This document shows, piece by piece, positions 30,462 to 38,582 of a DNA stretch of 64,000 bases. This DNA comes from Thermogemmata fonticola. GTDB taxonomy: Bacteria > Planctomycetota > Planctomycetia > Gemmatales > Gemmataceae. Both the position numbers and the translations under genes were made by a program. The stretch is from contig NZ_JACEFB010000004.1 in NCBI RefSeq assembly GCF_013694095.1, positions 223,638-287,637 on the forward strand. The letters are read 5' to 3'. Positions within the stretch are counted from its first letter, which is position 1. The number at the start of each line of letters is the position of its first letter. The notes below the pieces were generated by a model. The model was not told the DNA's origin. It did no database searches and was given only the letters and a program-made list of their open reading frames with translations.

Positions 30462-31469
30462 ATGATCACTGAAGTGCGGCAGTGCCAGCCCTCTCCCCCG
30501 GTTGCCGGAACGGATCGGCCGCTGTCAGCGCCTGGGCCGGTGCCCGCGGCGGCCAGCCCCAGCCTGCCAGCGGGAAGCCACGAACGCTTGCTGGTCAGTC
30601 TCGCCACCTATAACGAAGCGGAGAACATCGGGCCGCTCATCGAGGAAATCCGCCGCTATGCCCCGCAGGCCGACATATTGGTCATTGATGACAACTCGCC
30701 GGACGGCACCGCCAAGCGGGTCGAAGAGCTGGCTCAGAGCGATCCCCGCATCCATCTGCTGCGCCGGCCCGGCAAACTGGGGTTAGGAACCGCGATTCTG
30801 ACGGCGATGCGTTATGCCATCGCGGAGGGGTACGATCTGCTGTTGAACCTGGATGCGGATTTCAGCCATCCGCCGCGCTACATTCCCGGCTTGCTGGCGG
30901 GGATGGCCCGGCGGGACGTCATGATCGGTTCGCGCTATGTGGCGGGGGGTGGGACGGCCCATTGGCCCTGGCTGCGGCGGTGGATTTCCCGCAGTGTCAA
31001 TTGGCTGGTCCGCTTTCTGCTGCGCACTCCGGCGTCGGATGCCAGCGGGGCCTTCCGCTGTTACCGCGTGAGCCTATTGCGGCGCGTGCCCCTGGAGCGG
31101 ATTCAGTCCCGCGGCTACTCCTTCCAGCAGGAAGTGCTTTTCCGCTGTCACCTGGCGGGGGCGCGCATTGGCGAGTATCCCATCCTTTTCGAGAATCGCC
31201 GGGCAGGGGCCAGCAAGGTGAATCCGCGGGAAGCCCTGCGTTCGATCAGCATGATCTTTTATCTGGGCTTGCGCCGCTGGCTGGGGTGGGAAACCCGGCA
31301 GGTCTGCCGCGAGCCGTCCCGCCTCCCCCCTGTCCAGCCCACGGGCAGCCGCGGCCTTCCCCAGCCCTGCGAACAGCACTCTGAGCGGCGCTCCGAGCCG
31401 CCAGCCGAGGGTGCGCCCCGCGTGGGGCCATCGCCTTCCCCGAATGGTGCCTGCCGTCCGTCGGCATAA
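30462..31469 (+). CDS. Polyprenol-phosphate glycosyltransferase (dolichyl-phosphate mannose synthase-like)
   Basis: 335 residues from the ATG giving MITEVRQCQPSPP; an in-frame ATG at 30348 would add 38 residues but crosses the inverted repeat. It is a GT2-family transferase: LLVSLATYNEAENIGPLIEE, the metal-binding region DILVIDDNSPDGTAKRVEEL, LNLDADFSHPPRYIPGLL, DVMIGSRYVAGGGTAHWPW and YSFQQEVLFRCHLAGARIGE. These fit DPM1-type polyprenol monophosphomannose synthases. It has no C-terminal membrane domain; instead it ends in a Pro/Ser/Arg-rich tail of about 50 residues. It probably makes lipid-linked sugar donors at the cytoplasmic face. Confidence 0.88.
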   Translation: MITEVRQCQPSPPVAGTDRPLSAPGPVPAAASPSLPAGSHERLLVSLATYNEAENIGPLIEEIRRYAPQADILVIDDNSPDGTAKRVEELAQSDPRIHLLRRPGKLGLGTAILTAMRYAIAEGYDLLLNLDADFSHPPRYIPGLLAGMARRDVMIGSRYVAGGGTAHWPWLRRWISRSVNWLVRFLLRTPASDASGAFRCYRVSLLRRVPLERIQSRGYSFQQEVLFRCHLAGARIGEYPILFENRRAGASKVNPREALRSISMIFYLGLRRWLGWETRQVCREPSRLPPVQPTGSRGLPQPCEQHSERRSEPPAEGAPRVGPSPSPNGACRPSA

Positions 31470-31531
31470 TGGGCGGTGCTTTCCGAGCCGCACTTCCACG
31501 CGGGGAGGAAGCGCGCTTCCTGGGGATGTTC

Positions 31532-32014
31532 CTACGATTGGGACCGCCGACGCCACTGTTTCAAGAGCAGATACATTTCGCCGCTGTGGCACGCTTCGTC
31601 ATGCAAGCCGTGGAGCAGTTGCCCCATCAAGCTGTGGCGGGCGTGGGCCGGGTCCGGCGGCAGTTGCCAGCGCTGGGGGGGAACCTGGTCCAGCAGGCGG
31701 AGGTAGTGGAGCAGTTGCTCTTCCAGGTGCCGTTCGAGCCGGGCGCGATCGGGCCACTGCCTGGTTTGAGCGGGGGGACGGCAGCGCATGCCGAAGGTTT
31801 CATCCCAGGAAGGCGGCAGGCTCCGCTGGCCGGTCAGCAGGGCAACACCGAGCACATCCATGAGCCAGACGGCGTGCCCGGCGTGCCAGAGGATGTGGTT
31901 CTGCGTGCCGGGAGGCGCCCAGAGCAGAGCGGCCTCCGGAGCGGCTCGGAAAACTTGCAGCGTCCGTTCCCGGACCTGACGGGCCAGTTCCTGCAACAGG
32001 GCCGGTGTGTTCAT
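31532..32014 (-). CDS. DinB-like domain protein
   Basis: 160 residues from the ATG giving MNTPALLQELARQV, with CGCAGGAGGAGGCCCAGCC before it. It is a predicted four-helix bundle of the DinB/YfiT family with the metal-site histidines in HILWHAGHAVWLMDVL and HDEACHSGEMYLLLKQW. Family members include thiol-dependent transferases and uncharacterised stress proteins; the cofactor cannot be told from sequence. Its promoter seems to overlap the start of the divergent TIGR02996 gene. Confidence 0.82.
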   Translation of the reverse strand: MNTPALLQELARQVRERTLQVFRAAPEAALLWAPPGTQNHILWHAGHAVWLMDVLGVALLTGQRSLPPSWDETFGMRCRPPAQTRQWPDRARLERHLEEQLLHYLRLLDQVPPQRWQLPPDPAHARHSLMGQLLHGLHDEACHSGEMYLLLKQWRRRSQS

Positions 32015-32070
32015 GGCTGGGCCTCCTCCTGCGGATGTCTCCGTCCCAGCTAATCGTGCTCGATGCGGGG

Positions 32071-32076
32071 TATAAT
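32071..32076 (+). promoter_or_regulatory. Candidate -10 box of the TIGR02996 gene
   Basis: TATAAT preceded by GGGG; no good -35 is seen. Transcription would begin near 32083, about 19 bases before the preferred ATG at 32102. Confidence 0.45.
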
Positions 32077-32101
32077 GACAGCGTCTCCTGCGGAAGCGGC
32101 T

Positions 32102-33133
32102 ATGGCACAACGATTATACCACGGGCACGAATGGCATCTGCGCCAGGCGATCGCTCAGGCCCCGGATGACGATCTGCCCCGCCTGATCTTCGCCGACTGG
32201 CTGGAAGAGCAAGGGCGGAGCATCGAGGCGGAGTTCATCCGCGTGCAACTGGTCAGCGCCCGCCTGGAGCTGCTCCCGCGGGCCGAACAAGAGCGGCACG
32301 TGATGATCTATCGCCGGCAGAACGAACTTTTGGAACAGCAGCAGCAGTTGCTCCGGCACGTGCCCGAACCGCTGCGCCGGGAGGGATACTTTGAGTTCCA
32401 CCGCGGGCTGCTCGGGAGCATCACCGCGCCGTTGCGGCTTTTGCTTCCCTGGGCCGCCGAGTTGCAGCAATTGATCCCCTTGCCGCAGATTGCCTTGCAG
32501 GACGCCGTCGCCGCGGTAAGGCGCACCATTGGCTGTTCGGCTGGGCCAGCGCAAGGGCAGCCGGCCAACCCGTTGGAACCAGCACAGGGCGAACCCTCGG
32601 CGGCCAATTTCCGGGAACTGGCCGCGGTGCTGCACGCCATTCGGACGGCGGCGACCCACCGCTGGGTGGTTCCGCCCGGCGGCGGCCGAGTCCTGCGCCG
32701 CAGCGGCCCGGAGAGCGGCCTCGCGCAGGAGACTCACGACAGAGGAGAAGCGGGACCGTTACGAGCCGAGGCCATTCCTCCCTTTCCCCGCCTGGAGGTG
32801 CTCGATTTATCGGGTGCCGAACTGGGAGATCGCAATCTGCGGGAGCTGTTCCGAGCCGCCGACCGCTTTCCCCGCCTCCATTACCTGGACATATCCGCCA
32901 ATGACGTACAGGATGGCACGGTGGCCGCCCTCCTGCAAACCCCTTGGCCCCGGCAACTCCGCCGGCTTATCCTCGGTGGCAATCTGCTGACAGATCGCAC
33001 CGCTCACCTCTTGACCGAAAAATGGCCCGAAAACTCCCCGCTGGAAGACCTCAATCTCCGCTTCACCGCCATTGGACACGAAGGGCGGCGATTGCTGATC
33101 CACCGCTTCGGCGGTCGCGTCGCCTTGTTCTGA
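32102..33133 (+). CDS. TIGR02996 domain protein with leucine-rich-repeat-like C-terminus
   Basis: About 343 residues from ATG 32102 (MAQRLYHGHEWHLRQ); ATGs at 32063 and 32075 are in frame but overlap the likely promoter. The N-terminal TIGR02996 signature is PDDDLPRLIFADWLEEQGR followed by AEFIRVQL, a hallmark of Gemmata-group proteins. After a helical, Gln-rich middle, the C-terminal part shows LRR-like units (LEVLDLSGAELGDRNLRELF, LHYLDISANDVQDGTVAAL, LRRLILGGNLLTDRTAHLL, LEDLNLRFTAIGHEGRRLL). Function unknown; a protein-interaction role is inferred. Confidence 0.86.
   Translation: MAQRLYHGHEWHLRQAIAQAPDDDLPRLIFADWLEEQGRSIEAEFIRVQLVSARLELLPRAEQERHVMIYRRQNELLEQQQQLLRHVPEPLRREGYFEFHRGLLGSITAPLRLLLPWAAELQQLIPLPQIALQDAVAAVRRTIGCSAGPAQGQPANPLEPAQGEPSAANFRELAAVLHAIRTAATHRWVVPPGGGRVLRRSGPESGLAQETHDRGEAGPLRAEAIPPFPRLEVLDLSGAELGDRNLRELFRAADRFPRLHYLDISANDVQDGTVAALLQTPWPRQLRRLILGGNLLTDRTAHLLTEKWPENSPLEDLNLRFTAIGHEGRRLLIHRFGGRVALF
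32112..32117 (-). promoter_or_regulatory. Candidate extended -10 box of the DinB-like gene
   Basis: TATAAT on the minus strand preceded by TGG (extended -10). It lies within the first codons of the divergent TIGR02996 gene, about 100 bases upstream of the DinB-like ATG. Confidence 0.45.
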
Positions 33134-33324
33134 GGTTCCGCCTGCGACGACGGCTCCGGCTTGTCCCTTGGCGAATCCCCTCCCCAGACAAGTCGTCATG
33201 CGGCGTCCGCTCTTGCAATCCTCGACAGGGAGGGTATGGGAGAAGCCACAAGGTCCGCGGCAGGATGCCGGGATCGGGCAGCCCGGGACTATGGGAAGCC
33301 CTCAGGGGACTATGGGACATCCGC

Positions 33325-35478
33325 ATGACAGGCGGGATTCGGAGAGTCTGGCTTCTGAGCTGGCTGCTGCTAGGTAGCGAGGCGGCGGGGGAAACCCCGG
33401 TGCAGCAGCGCAGCGATCCGCGCAGGGAGGAGCACTGGGAGGCGGTGGCCTGCTTTGGCACGGCGGTGTGGCAAGGGCGGCATGGGCGGCTGATGACGGC
33501 GGCGCGCTTCCTGGAGGAAAGCCTCCGTCGGGAGCCACAGGCGGCGGCGGTACGCCGGGAATTGGCCCGGATTTATGAAGAGCTGGAACAGCTTCCCGCG
33601 GCGATCCGGCAGCTTCAAACGGTTCGGAAAACGCGACGCGACGATCGGCTCGCCGCCGAACATCTCTGCCGCCTGTTGCGGGAATTGGGCCTGACGGATG
33701 AGGTGGCAGACCTGGCCCGCGAGGCCCTGAAGGGAGAAGTCCCGCCCCCGGATTGGGCCGCGGCGATTCGCCTGGCTCGCTATTGGGCCGAAACAGCCCC
33801 CACAGCGGCGGAGAAAGAGCCAGCCTGGCGCCGCGTGTTGCACTGGACGGTCGAAAAGCGGAACGAAGGAGTGCAAGCGGCAGTCTGGACGCCGCGCCGC
33901 GCCGATCTGGAGGCGGCCCAGGCCTGGGAAGCTCTAAGCCGCGTCTTGCTCGAACAGGATCGCCTGGCGGAAGCCGAACAGGCGCGGCTGGCTGCGGAAC
34001 GCCTCTACCGCCGCGGCGAGGAGGAACAGGGCTGGCTTCGCCTGTATGCTCTGCGAGCAGAGTTAGCCGCCCGCCAAAAGCAGTGGGCCGTGGCTGTCCA
34101 GGAGCAACGCCGCTATCTCGAAGCGGCCCAGCCGGACGAGGTTCAGCCCTATCGCCGTTATGTCCAGTGGATGCAGCAAGCGGGCCGCAGTGCGGCGGAA
34201 GTGACCGCCGAGTTACAGCGGCTTTACGAACAGTCGAGGGAATCGCCCGCCGTGGGCGGGGTGCTGGCGGTAGAATGGGGCCGGCACAGTGCCACGCGGC
34301 AACGGGCGGAACAGCTAGCGGAACGCCTGCTCCAGCGCGGGGTGGACAAAATCGTGCTGCAAGAGTTGCTGCGGGGTTGGATCGAGCAGGGCCGCGGCCT
34401 CGACGTACTCCGCTGGCTGGAACGAACAGTGGCCCCAGGACGCAACGCCCCGGAACCGCCTTCCGGGACGGCCCCACAACGCGCCCACCTGACCCTGGAA
34501 CGTGCCCACCTGTTCCTCCGGGCCTTGCTCGCCGAACCGAACCTGGCGGAACAATGGCTGCGGCAGGTGCAGGGGGCGGTCCCATCCGCCGAGGCGGCCT
34601 TTTTCCTGGGCCATCTGGCGGAGCAGTTGGGGCAGTGGGCACTGGCAGACCATTTCTACCGCCAGTCAGCGGAGCGGATCCCGGCGGCTCAGCGGGATGC
34701 TGTTCTCCTGCGCCGGGTAGAAGTGCTGCGGCGGCTCCAGCGCTGGGAAGAGGTGGCGGAGGTGTGTCAGCGGCGCGTCCAGGACGGTCCGGCCGCGGGC
34801 CGCCACGTGTTTCTCTGGCACCAGGCTTTGGCTCTCGCCCACCGGGGACAACACCAGACAGCCGAGGCACTAGCCCAAAAGGCCCGCGAGGCGACACCGG
34901 CGGCGGAACAAGTGGCGGCGAGCCTCCAGCAGGCGCGGCTGTGGGCCGCGATGGGCCAAGCGGAAGCCGCCTTAGAGCTGCTCGACTGTTTGCTGAAGGA
35001 GTCCCTCACCGGAGCGGAACGTCAGGCGGTCCACGCCGCCCGCGCCCAGCTTCTCCAGCAGCAGGGGAAGCGCTCCGCGGCCCGCTTGGCCTGGCAAGCG
35101 GTGTTACGCCAGGACCCCGATCACGCCGCCGCCTGCCGGGAACTGGCCCTGCTTTTGGCCGAAGAGGAAGAAGGCGACTTGGCCCAGGCGGAACAACTGG
35201 CTCGGCACGCCCGCTATGCCGCCGCCTGGCAGCGCCGCCTTCTGCAACAGCCCCAGCCGCTCGACGCCCTCACCACCGCCGTGCTGGGCCGCGTCCTGTT
35301 TCGGCAAAAACGCCTGGATGCCGCCCGGCAGCTTCTGGAAACGGCTGCCGCTTTACCGGAAGCAAAAAGGGATCGCCGCATCTGGCTCTGGCTGGCCGAC
35401 GTGTACGAAAGCGTGGGGGAATCCGCGAAGGCTGCCGCCGCCCGGCAGCGCAGTCAGACGCTCCCTCCCCCGCCCTGA
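33325..35478 (+). CDS. Secreted TPR-repeat protein
   Basis: 717 residues from the ATG giving MTGGIRRVWLLSWLLLGSEA, a probable signal peptide; the open frame reaches further upstream without plausible protein. The rest is alpha-helical and rich in A, L, R, Q and E, with TPR-like pairs such as AARFLEESLRREPQAAAVRR, YEELEQLPAAIRQLQTVRK, AWEALSRVLLEQDRLAEAEQ and LDAARQLLETAAALPEAKRD. TPR arrays are scaffolds for protein interaction. It follows the TIGR02996 gene by 191 bases on the same strand. The Shine-Dalgarno is weak. Long open frames in other phases across this gene are codon-bias shadows. Confidence 0.8.
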   Translation: MTGGIRRVWLLSWLLLGSEAAGETPVQQRSDPRREEHWEAVACFGTAVWQGRHGRLMTAARFLEESLRREPQAAAVRRELARIYEELEQLPAAIRQLQTVRKTRRDDRLAAEHLCRLLRELGLTDEVADLAREALKGEVPPPDWAAAIRLARYWAETAPTAAEKEPAWRRVLHWTVEKRNEGVQAAVWTPRRADLEAAQAWEALSRVLLEQDRLAEAEQARLAAERLYRRGEEEQGWLRLYALRAELAARQKQWAVAVQEQRRYLEAAQPDEVQPYRRYVQWMQQAGRSAAEVTAELQRLYEQSRESPAVGGVLAVEWGRHSATRQRAEQLAERLLQRGVDKIVLQELLRGWIEQGRGLDVLRWLERTVAPGRNAPEPPSGTAPQRAHLTLERAHLFLRALLAEPNLAEQWLRQVQGAVPSAEAAFFLGHLAEQLGQWALADHFYRQSAERIPAAQRDAVLLRRVEVLRRLQRWEEVAEVCQRRVQDGPAAGRHVFLWHQALALAHRGQHQTAEALAQKAREATPAAEQVAASLQQARLWAAMGQAEAALELLDCLLKESLTGAERQAVHAARAQLLQQQGKRSAARLAWQAVLRQDPDHAAACRELALLLAEEEEGDLAQAEQLARHARYAAAWQRRLLQQPQPLDALTTAVLGRVLFRQKRLDAARQLLETAAALPEAKRDRRIWLWLADVYESVGESAKAAAARQRSQTLPPPP

Positions 35479-35572
35479 CCTTGCCGCTGGCATTCTCCTG
35501 TCAGTGCCAATCCCTGGCGGTTTCCCGCGGGGCTTTCCCTCAGTTGGACAACGCCCATCCAGTCCGAAGGCT

Positions 35573-35947
35573 TTACCAGCGCCAGCCCCAGATCGGAAAG
35601 CGGCGGACGTAGCCGTAACTATAGCCGCCCCACGGAGCGGCCCAGTAATTCGGAATGACGTAGCCCGTGCTGAATGCCGTCCCCGTCCAGGGGTGGAAGC
35701 CGAAACTGCGGGCATACGCTTGACCCAGAAAGTTCTGGCCGTACACCTGGGCGCTGATCACCCCCGTCCACGGCGAGTAGTAATAAGAAAAGTTTTTGTA
35801 CCCGCCGGGGTAGTAATAAGTGCCTCCCTGAACGATGCCTCCCGCGTTGGGCACAGTGTAGCCGTAGACGATCTGCGCTGGGCTGGAAGCGGGACTCCCC
35901 AACGTCAAAGCCAAGGCGAGGACGGCAGAGCAAGCCAGGCGTGTCAT
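35573..35947 (-). CDS. Small secreted Tyr/Gly-rich protein, hypothetical
   Basis: 124 residues from the ATG giving MTRLACSAVLALALTLG, with GCGGGAGGTTCGACC before it. The signal peptide ends near SSPAQ. The mature part is rich in Y, G, W and P (GGTYYYPGGYKNFSYYYSPW, NYWAAPWGGYSYGYVRRFPI, ending WGWRW). Such low-complexity aromatic proteins occur widely in Planctomycetes and may belong to the cell envelope. No family or function is recognised. A candidate promoter lies about 115 bases upstream. Confidence 0.72.
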   Translation of the reverse strand: MTRLACSAVLALALTLGSPASSPAQIVYGYTVPNAGGIVQGGTYYYPGGYKNFSYYYSPWTGVISAQVYGQNFLGQAYARSFGFHPWTGTAFSTGYVIPNYWAAPWGGYSYGYVRRFPIWGWRW

Positions 35948-36064
35948 GGTCGAACCTCCCGCACCAGGGACCGAAATGGGGAATGGAGCGGTTCGCCGCT
36001 GCCATCCGGTTGCCCCAGAAGTTATCACGCTATCGTGTCCTTAACCTCATCTCACATCTATCCC

Positions 36065-36070
36065 ATTATA
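36065..36070 (-). promoter_or_regulatory. Candidate -10 box of the Tyr/Gly-rich secreted protein gene
   Basis: TATAAT on the minus strand preceded by CGG, giving a leader of about 110 bases. The -35 region (TAAGCC at 17 bases) is poor, so support rests on the -10 box and location. Confidence 0.4.
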
Positions 36071-36096
36071 CCGCTCCGGTCCGCCTGGCTTACGAG

Positions 36097-38448
36097 TCAG
36101 GGGGCGGCCCCTTCTCCATCGGCAGCGGAAGCGGAAGGGGGGGACTGCTCCAGAACCGCGAGCAAGCGTCGGGCGGCCTGCCGCAGGGCCTGTTCCGTTT
36201 CGGTATCGAGGGAAGCACGGCGGGCGCTGGCCTCGCCCAGACTGGCGGCAGCGGCTTCAAGCATCTGAGCCAGACCGTGCCACAGCGATGGCGGACAGAC
36301 AGCGCGCTCCGAGGTCCCAGCCCCCTCCGAGGCCACCGATCGGCTAGCGGCTGCGCTGCGCTCCAAGCGGGTGGCAGCCCGCGGCTCGCCCTCTTGCACC
36401 AATTCCCGAACCGCCTCCAGGAACCCGTGAGTCTCGAAGGCGGAGAAGGAGACCTCCTCCTCGTCCCCTTCAAAGAACTGGAGGAATAAGTCCCGCTTGG
36501 TTTGCAGGACCTGGAGGATGCGTTCCTCGATGGTATTGCGGGTGACGAAGTGGATCACGCGCACCGGCCGGTCCTGGCCCATGCGGTGCACCCGCGCGAT
36601 GCGCTGCTCCAGGACCGCGGGATTCCAGGGCAGCTCCAGATTGATAACGGTGTCTGCCACTTGCAGGTTGAGGCCGGTGCCGCCGGCATCGGTACTGAGG
36701 AAGACCCGGCAGTCGCGGTCCTTTTGGAAGCGTTCCAGCACGTCGCGCCGTTCCGGGCCGGTCAAGCCGCCGTGCAGGACGACGTGGGGAATCTGGGCCT
36801 TGCTCAGAACGCGGGCCGCTTCGGCAATCATCCGTTCCCACTGGGAGAAGACGACGATCTTATGCCCTTCCTCGTGGCTGGAACTGCTGAGCAACTCCGG
36901 CACCAGCTCGGCGAACTCGTCGAGCTTTGGCGAGATGTGCTGATTGGGATCGTACAGGAAGAGGCTGTCGCAGAGGCAGCGCATGCGGACCAGGCAACTG
37001 AGGATGCGCTTGCGGTCATGCTCGCTGAGATGTTCCTTTTGGAGCAACTGGGCGAGGATGCTCCGCTGGGCGTCGTAATGGCGGCGCTGCGCCTCGCTCA
37101 GTTCCACATAGCGAATGTTCTCGGTGCGGGGGGGAAGCTGACGGAGGACCTCGGCCCGCGTGCGGCGGAGGAAGATCGGGGCTAGCTTTTCCCGGATCGC
37201 CTCCAGATTGCGGTAGCCCTTGACTTGCCCTTTGTCGTCGAGGATGCGGTGATCGTGGAGGAACTGGAAGGCCGGGCCGAAGCGGCGCTCGTCCACAAAT
37301 TGAACAATGCTGTACAATTCTTCGAGTCGGTTTTCGAGGGGCGTGCCGGTGAGCACCACGGCATAGCGGCTCTGGAGCTTTTTGACCTCGCGGGTGGTCT
37401 TGGATTGCCAGTTTTTGATCCGCTGGGCTTCGTCGAGGACGATGACATCGGGCTTCCAGGCGTTGAGGGCTTTGCGGTCGCGGACCACCTGTTCGTAATT
37501 GACGAGCAGGTAGAAGGTGTGTTCGTCGTAGCTGGCGTGGCGTTCTTCCGGTCCGCCTTCGACGAGGCGCACGGGGCGGTCGGTGAAGCGGCGGATTTCG
37601 GTTTCCCACTGATATTTGACGGAAGCGGGAGCGATGATGAGGACGCGGCGGATGCCCCGTTCGCGCGCGAGGATTTCCATGGCCGCCAGGGTTTGCACGG
37701 TCTTGCCCAGGCCCATGTCGTCGCCGAGGATGCATCGGCCCCGGCAGGCCAGAAAGATCGCCCCGCGGAGCTGGTAGTCATACAGAGGCACGCGCAGCAA
37801 GGTCCAGGCCAGCCGACCGGCTTCTAACTGCGCCAGCCATTCCTTCTCCTTGCCCAGCATCTCATCCCGTTCGATTTCCCGGTAGATGTACTCTTCCGCG
37901 TCGCTGCGCAGGAGGATTTCTTCGGGCACGTCCTCCATCGCTTGGCGCAGCTCGGCGAAGCGCCGGCCCCCCTGCCATAGCCCTTGCTCGTTGAAGAACT
38001 CGCGGGCCAAGCGCCGCAAGGCATCCGAGCAGCGCGGCGGCATCAGGATCGCCAGTTGCAACTGCTCCCCGTAACGCAGATAAATCTCCGGCTGCGTCAC
38101 CGGCGCTTTGCGCTTGAGCAGATGCTCCGGTACTTCCTGCCGCAGCTTCTGGAGTACCGCTTCGATATGCTTGCACGTGCCCAGGGTGTTGACCCGAAAA
38201 TCGGGACAGGAGCAGTAATTGCTCCCCACTTCCCAGCCGCGGATGATGACTTCGTATTCCCCCTGGCTTGCAGGATTGCGGACCTGGAAGGTGGAAAAGA
38301 CGCGGTTTTTGCCGCAGTTGCGGATCTCCAGAGACTCCGCGCTGGCTCGCTGCCGCCGCAACTCGATCTGCTCGTCCCGTAGCATATCCTGTGCCTGGTT
38401 CGGTCGGAAGGAGAACGTTGGCGCCGGATCGTCCCGCAGCCTGAACAT
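36097..38448 (-). CDS. SNF2-family helicase with N-terminal SWIM zinc finger
   Basis: 783 residues from the ATG giving MFRLRDDPAPTFSFRPN. A SWIM finger occurs near residues 85-110 (NYCSCPDFRVNTLGTCKHIE; pattern CxC-CxH). The SNF2 ATPase core follows: CILGDDMGLGKTVQTLAAM (motif I), VLIIAPASVKYQWETEIRRF, DVIVLDEAQRIKNWQS (motif II), VVLTGTPLENRLEELY (III), then the helicase C part FQKDRDCRVFLSTDAGGTG, LNLQVADTVINLELPWNPA and RIARVHRMGQDRPVRVIHF. A tail of about 100 residues is Ala/Ser/Glu-rich. Bacterial members translocate on DNA or displace stalled RNA polymerase (RapA-like). A -10 box sits ten bases before the ATG. Confidence 0.93.
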   Translation of the reverse strand: MFRLRDDPAPTFSFRPNQAQDMLRDEQIELRRQRASAESLEIRNCGKNRVFSTFQVRNPASQGEYEVIIRGWEVGSNYCSCPDFRVNTLGTCKHIEAVLQKLRQEVPEHLLKRKAPVTQPEIYLRYGEQLQLAILMPPRCSDALRRLAREFFNEQGLWQGGRRFAELRQAMEDVPEEILLRSDAEEYIYREIERDEMLGKEKEWLAQLEAGRLAWTLLRVPLYDYQLRGAIFLACRGRCILGDDMGLGKTVQTLAAMEILARERGIRRVLIIAPASVKYQWETEIRRFTDRPVRLVEGGPEERHASYDEHTFYLLVNYEQVVRDRKALNAWKPDVIVLDEAQRIKNWQSKTTREVKKLQSRYAVVLTGTPLENRLEELYSIVQFVDERRFGPAFQFLHDHRILDDKGQVKGYRNLEAIREKLAPIFLRRTRAEVLRQLPPRTENIRYVELSEAQRRHYDAQRSILAQLLQKEHLSEHDRKRILSCLVRMRCLCDSLFLYDPNQHISPKLDEFAELVPELLSSSSHEEGHKIVVFSQWERMIAEAARVLSKAQIPHVVLHGGLTGPERRDVLERFQKDRDCRVFLSTDAGGTGLNLQVADTVINLELPWNPAVLEQRIARVHRMGQDRPVRVIHFVTRNTIEERILQVLQTKRDLFLQFFEGDEEEVSFSAFETHGFLEAVRELVQEGEPRAATRLERSAAASRSVASEGAGTSERAVCPPSLWHGLAQMLEAAAASLGEASARRASLDTETEQALRQAARRLLAVLEQSPPSASAADGEGAAP

Positions 38449-38457
38449 TGTGCTGCC

Positions 38458-38463
38458 ATTATA
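38458..38463 (-). promoter_or_regulatory. Candidate -10 box immediately upstream of the SNF2 helicase gene
   Basis: TATAAT on the minus strand preceded by GGG, with only nine bases between the box and the ATG. Normal spacing would place the transcript start two or three bases before the ATG, giving an almost leaderless mRNA. No Shine-Dalgarno is evident. Confidence 0.45.
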
Positions 38464-38582
38464 CCCGCTGCACTCAGGCGCCAAAATCCCGCACAGGACC
38501 TGCGCCAGGCATGCCCTTTGCACCCCCGCACCCCAGCTTGCTTCCAAAAGGGAGCCTCTCGCCACTGCTGAGGAGAATCAGT

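Noticed and set aside
33302-35612. Long open frames in other phases and antisense across the TPR gene
   Set aside because: They are Pro/Arg/Gly-rich shadows. Only the frame with signal peptide and TPR-like helices looks like a protein.
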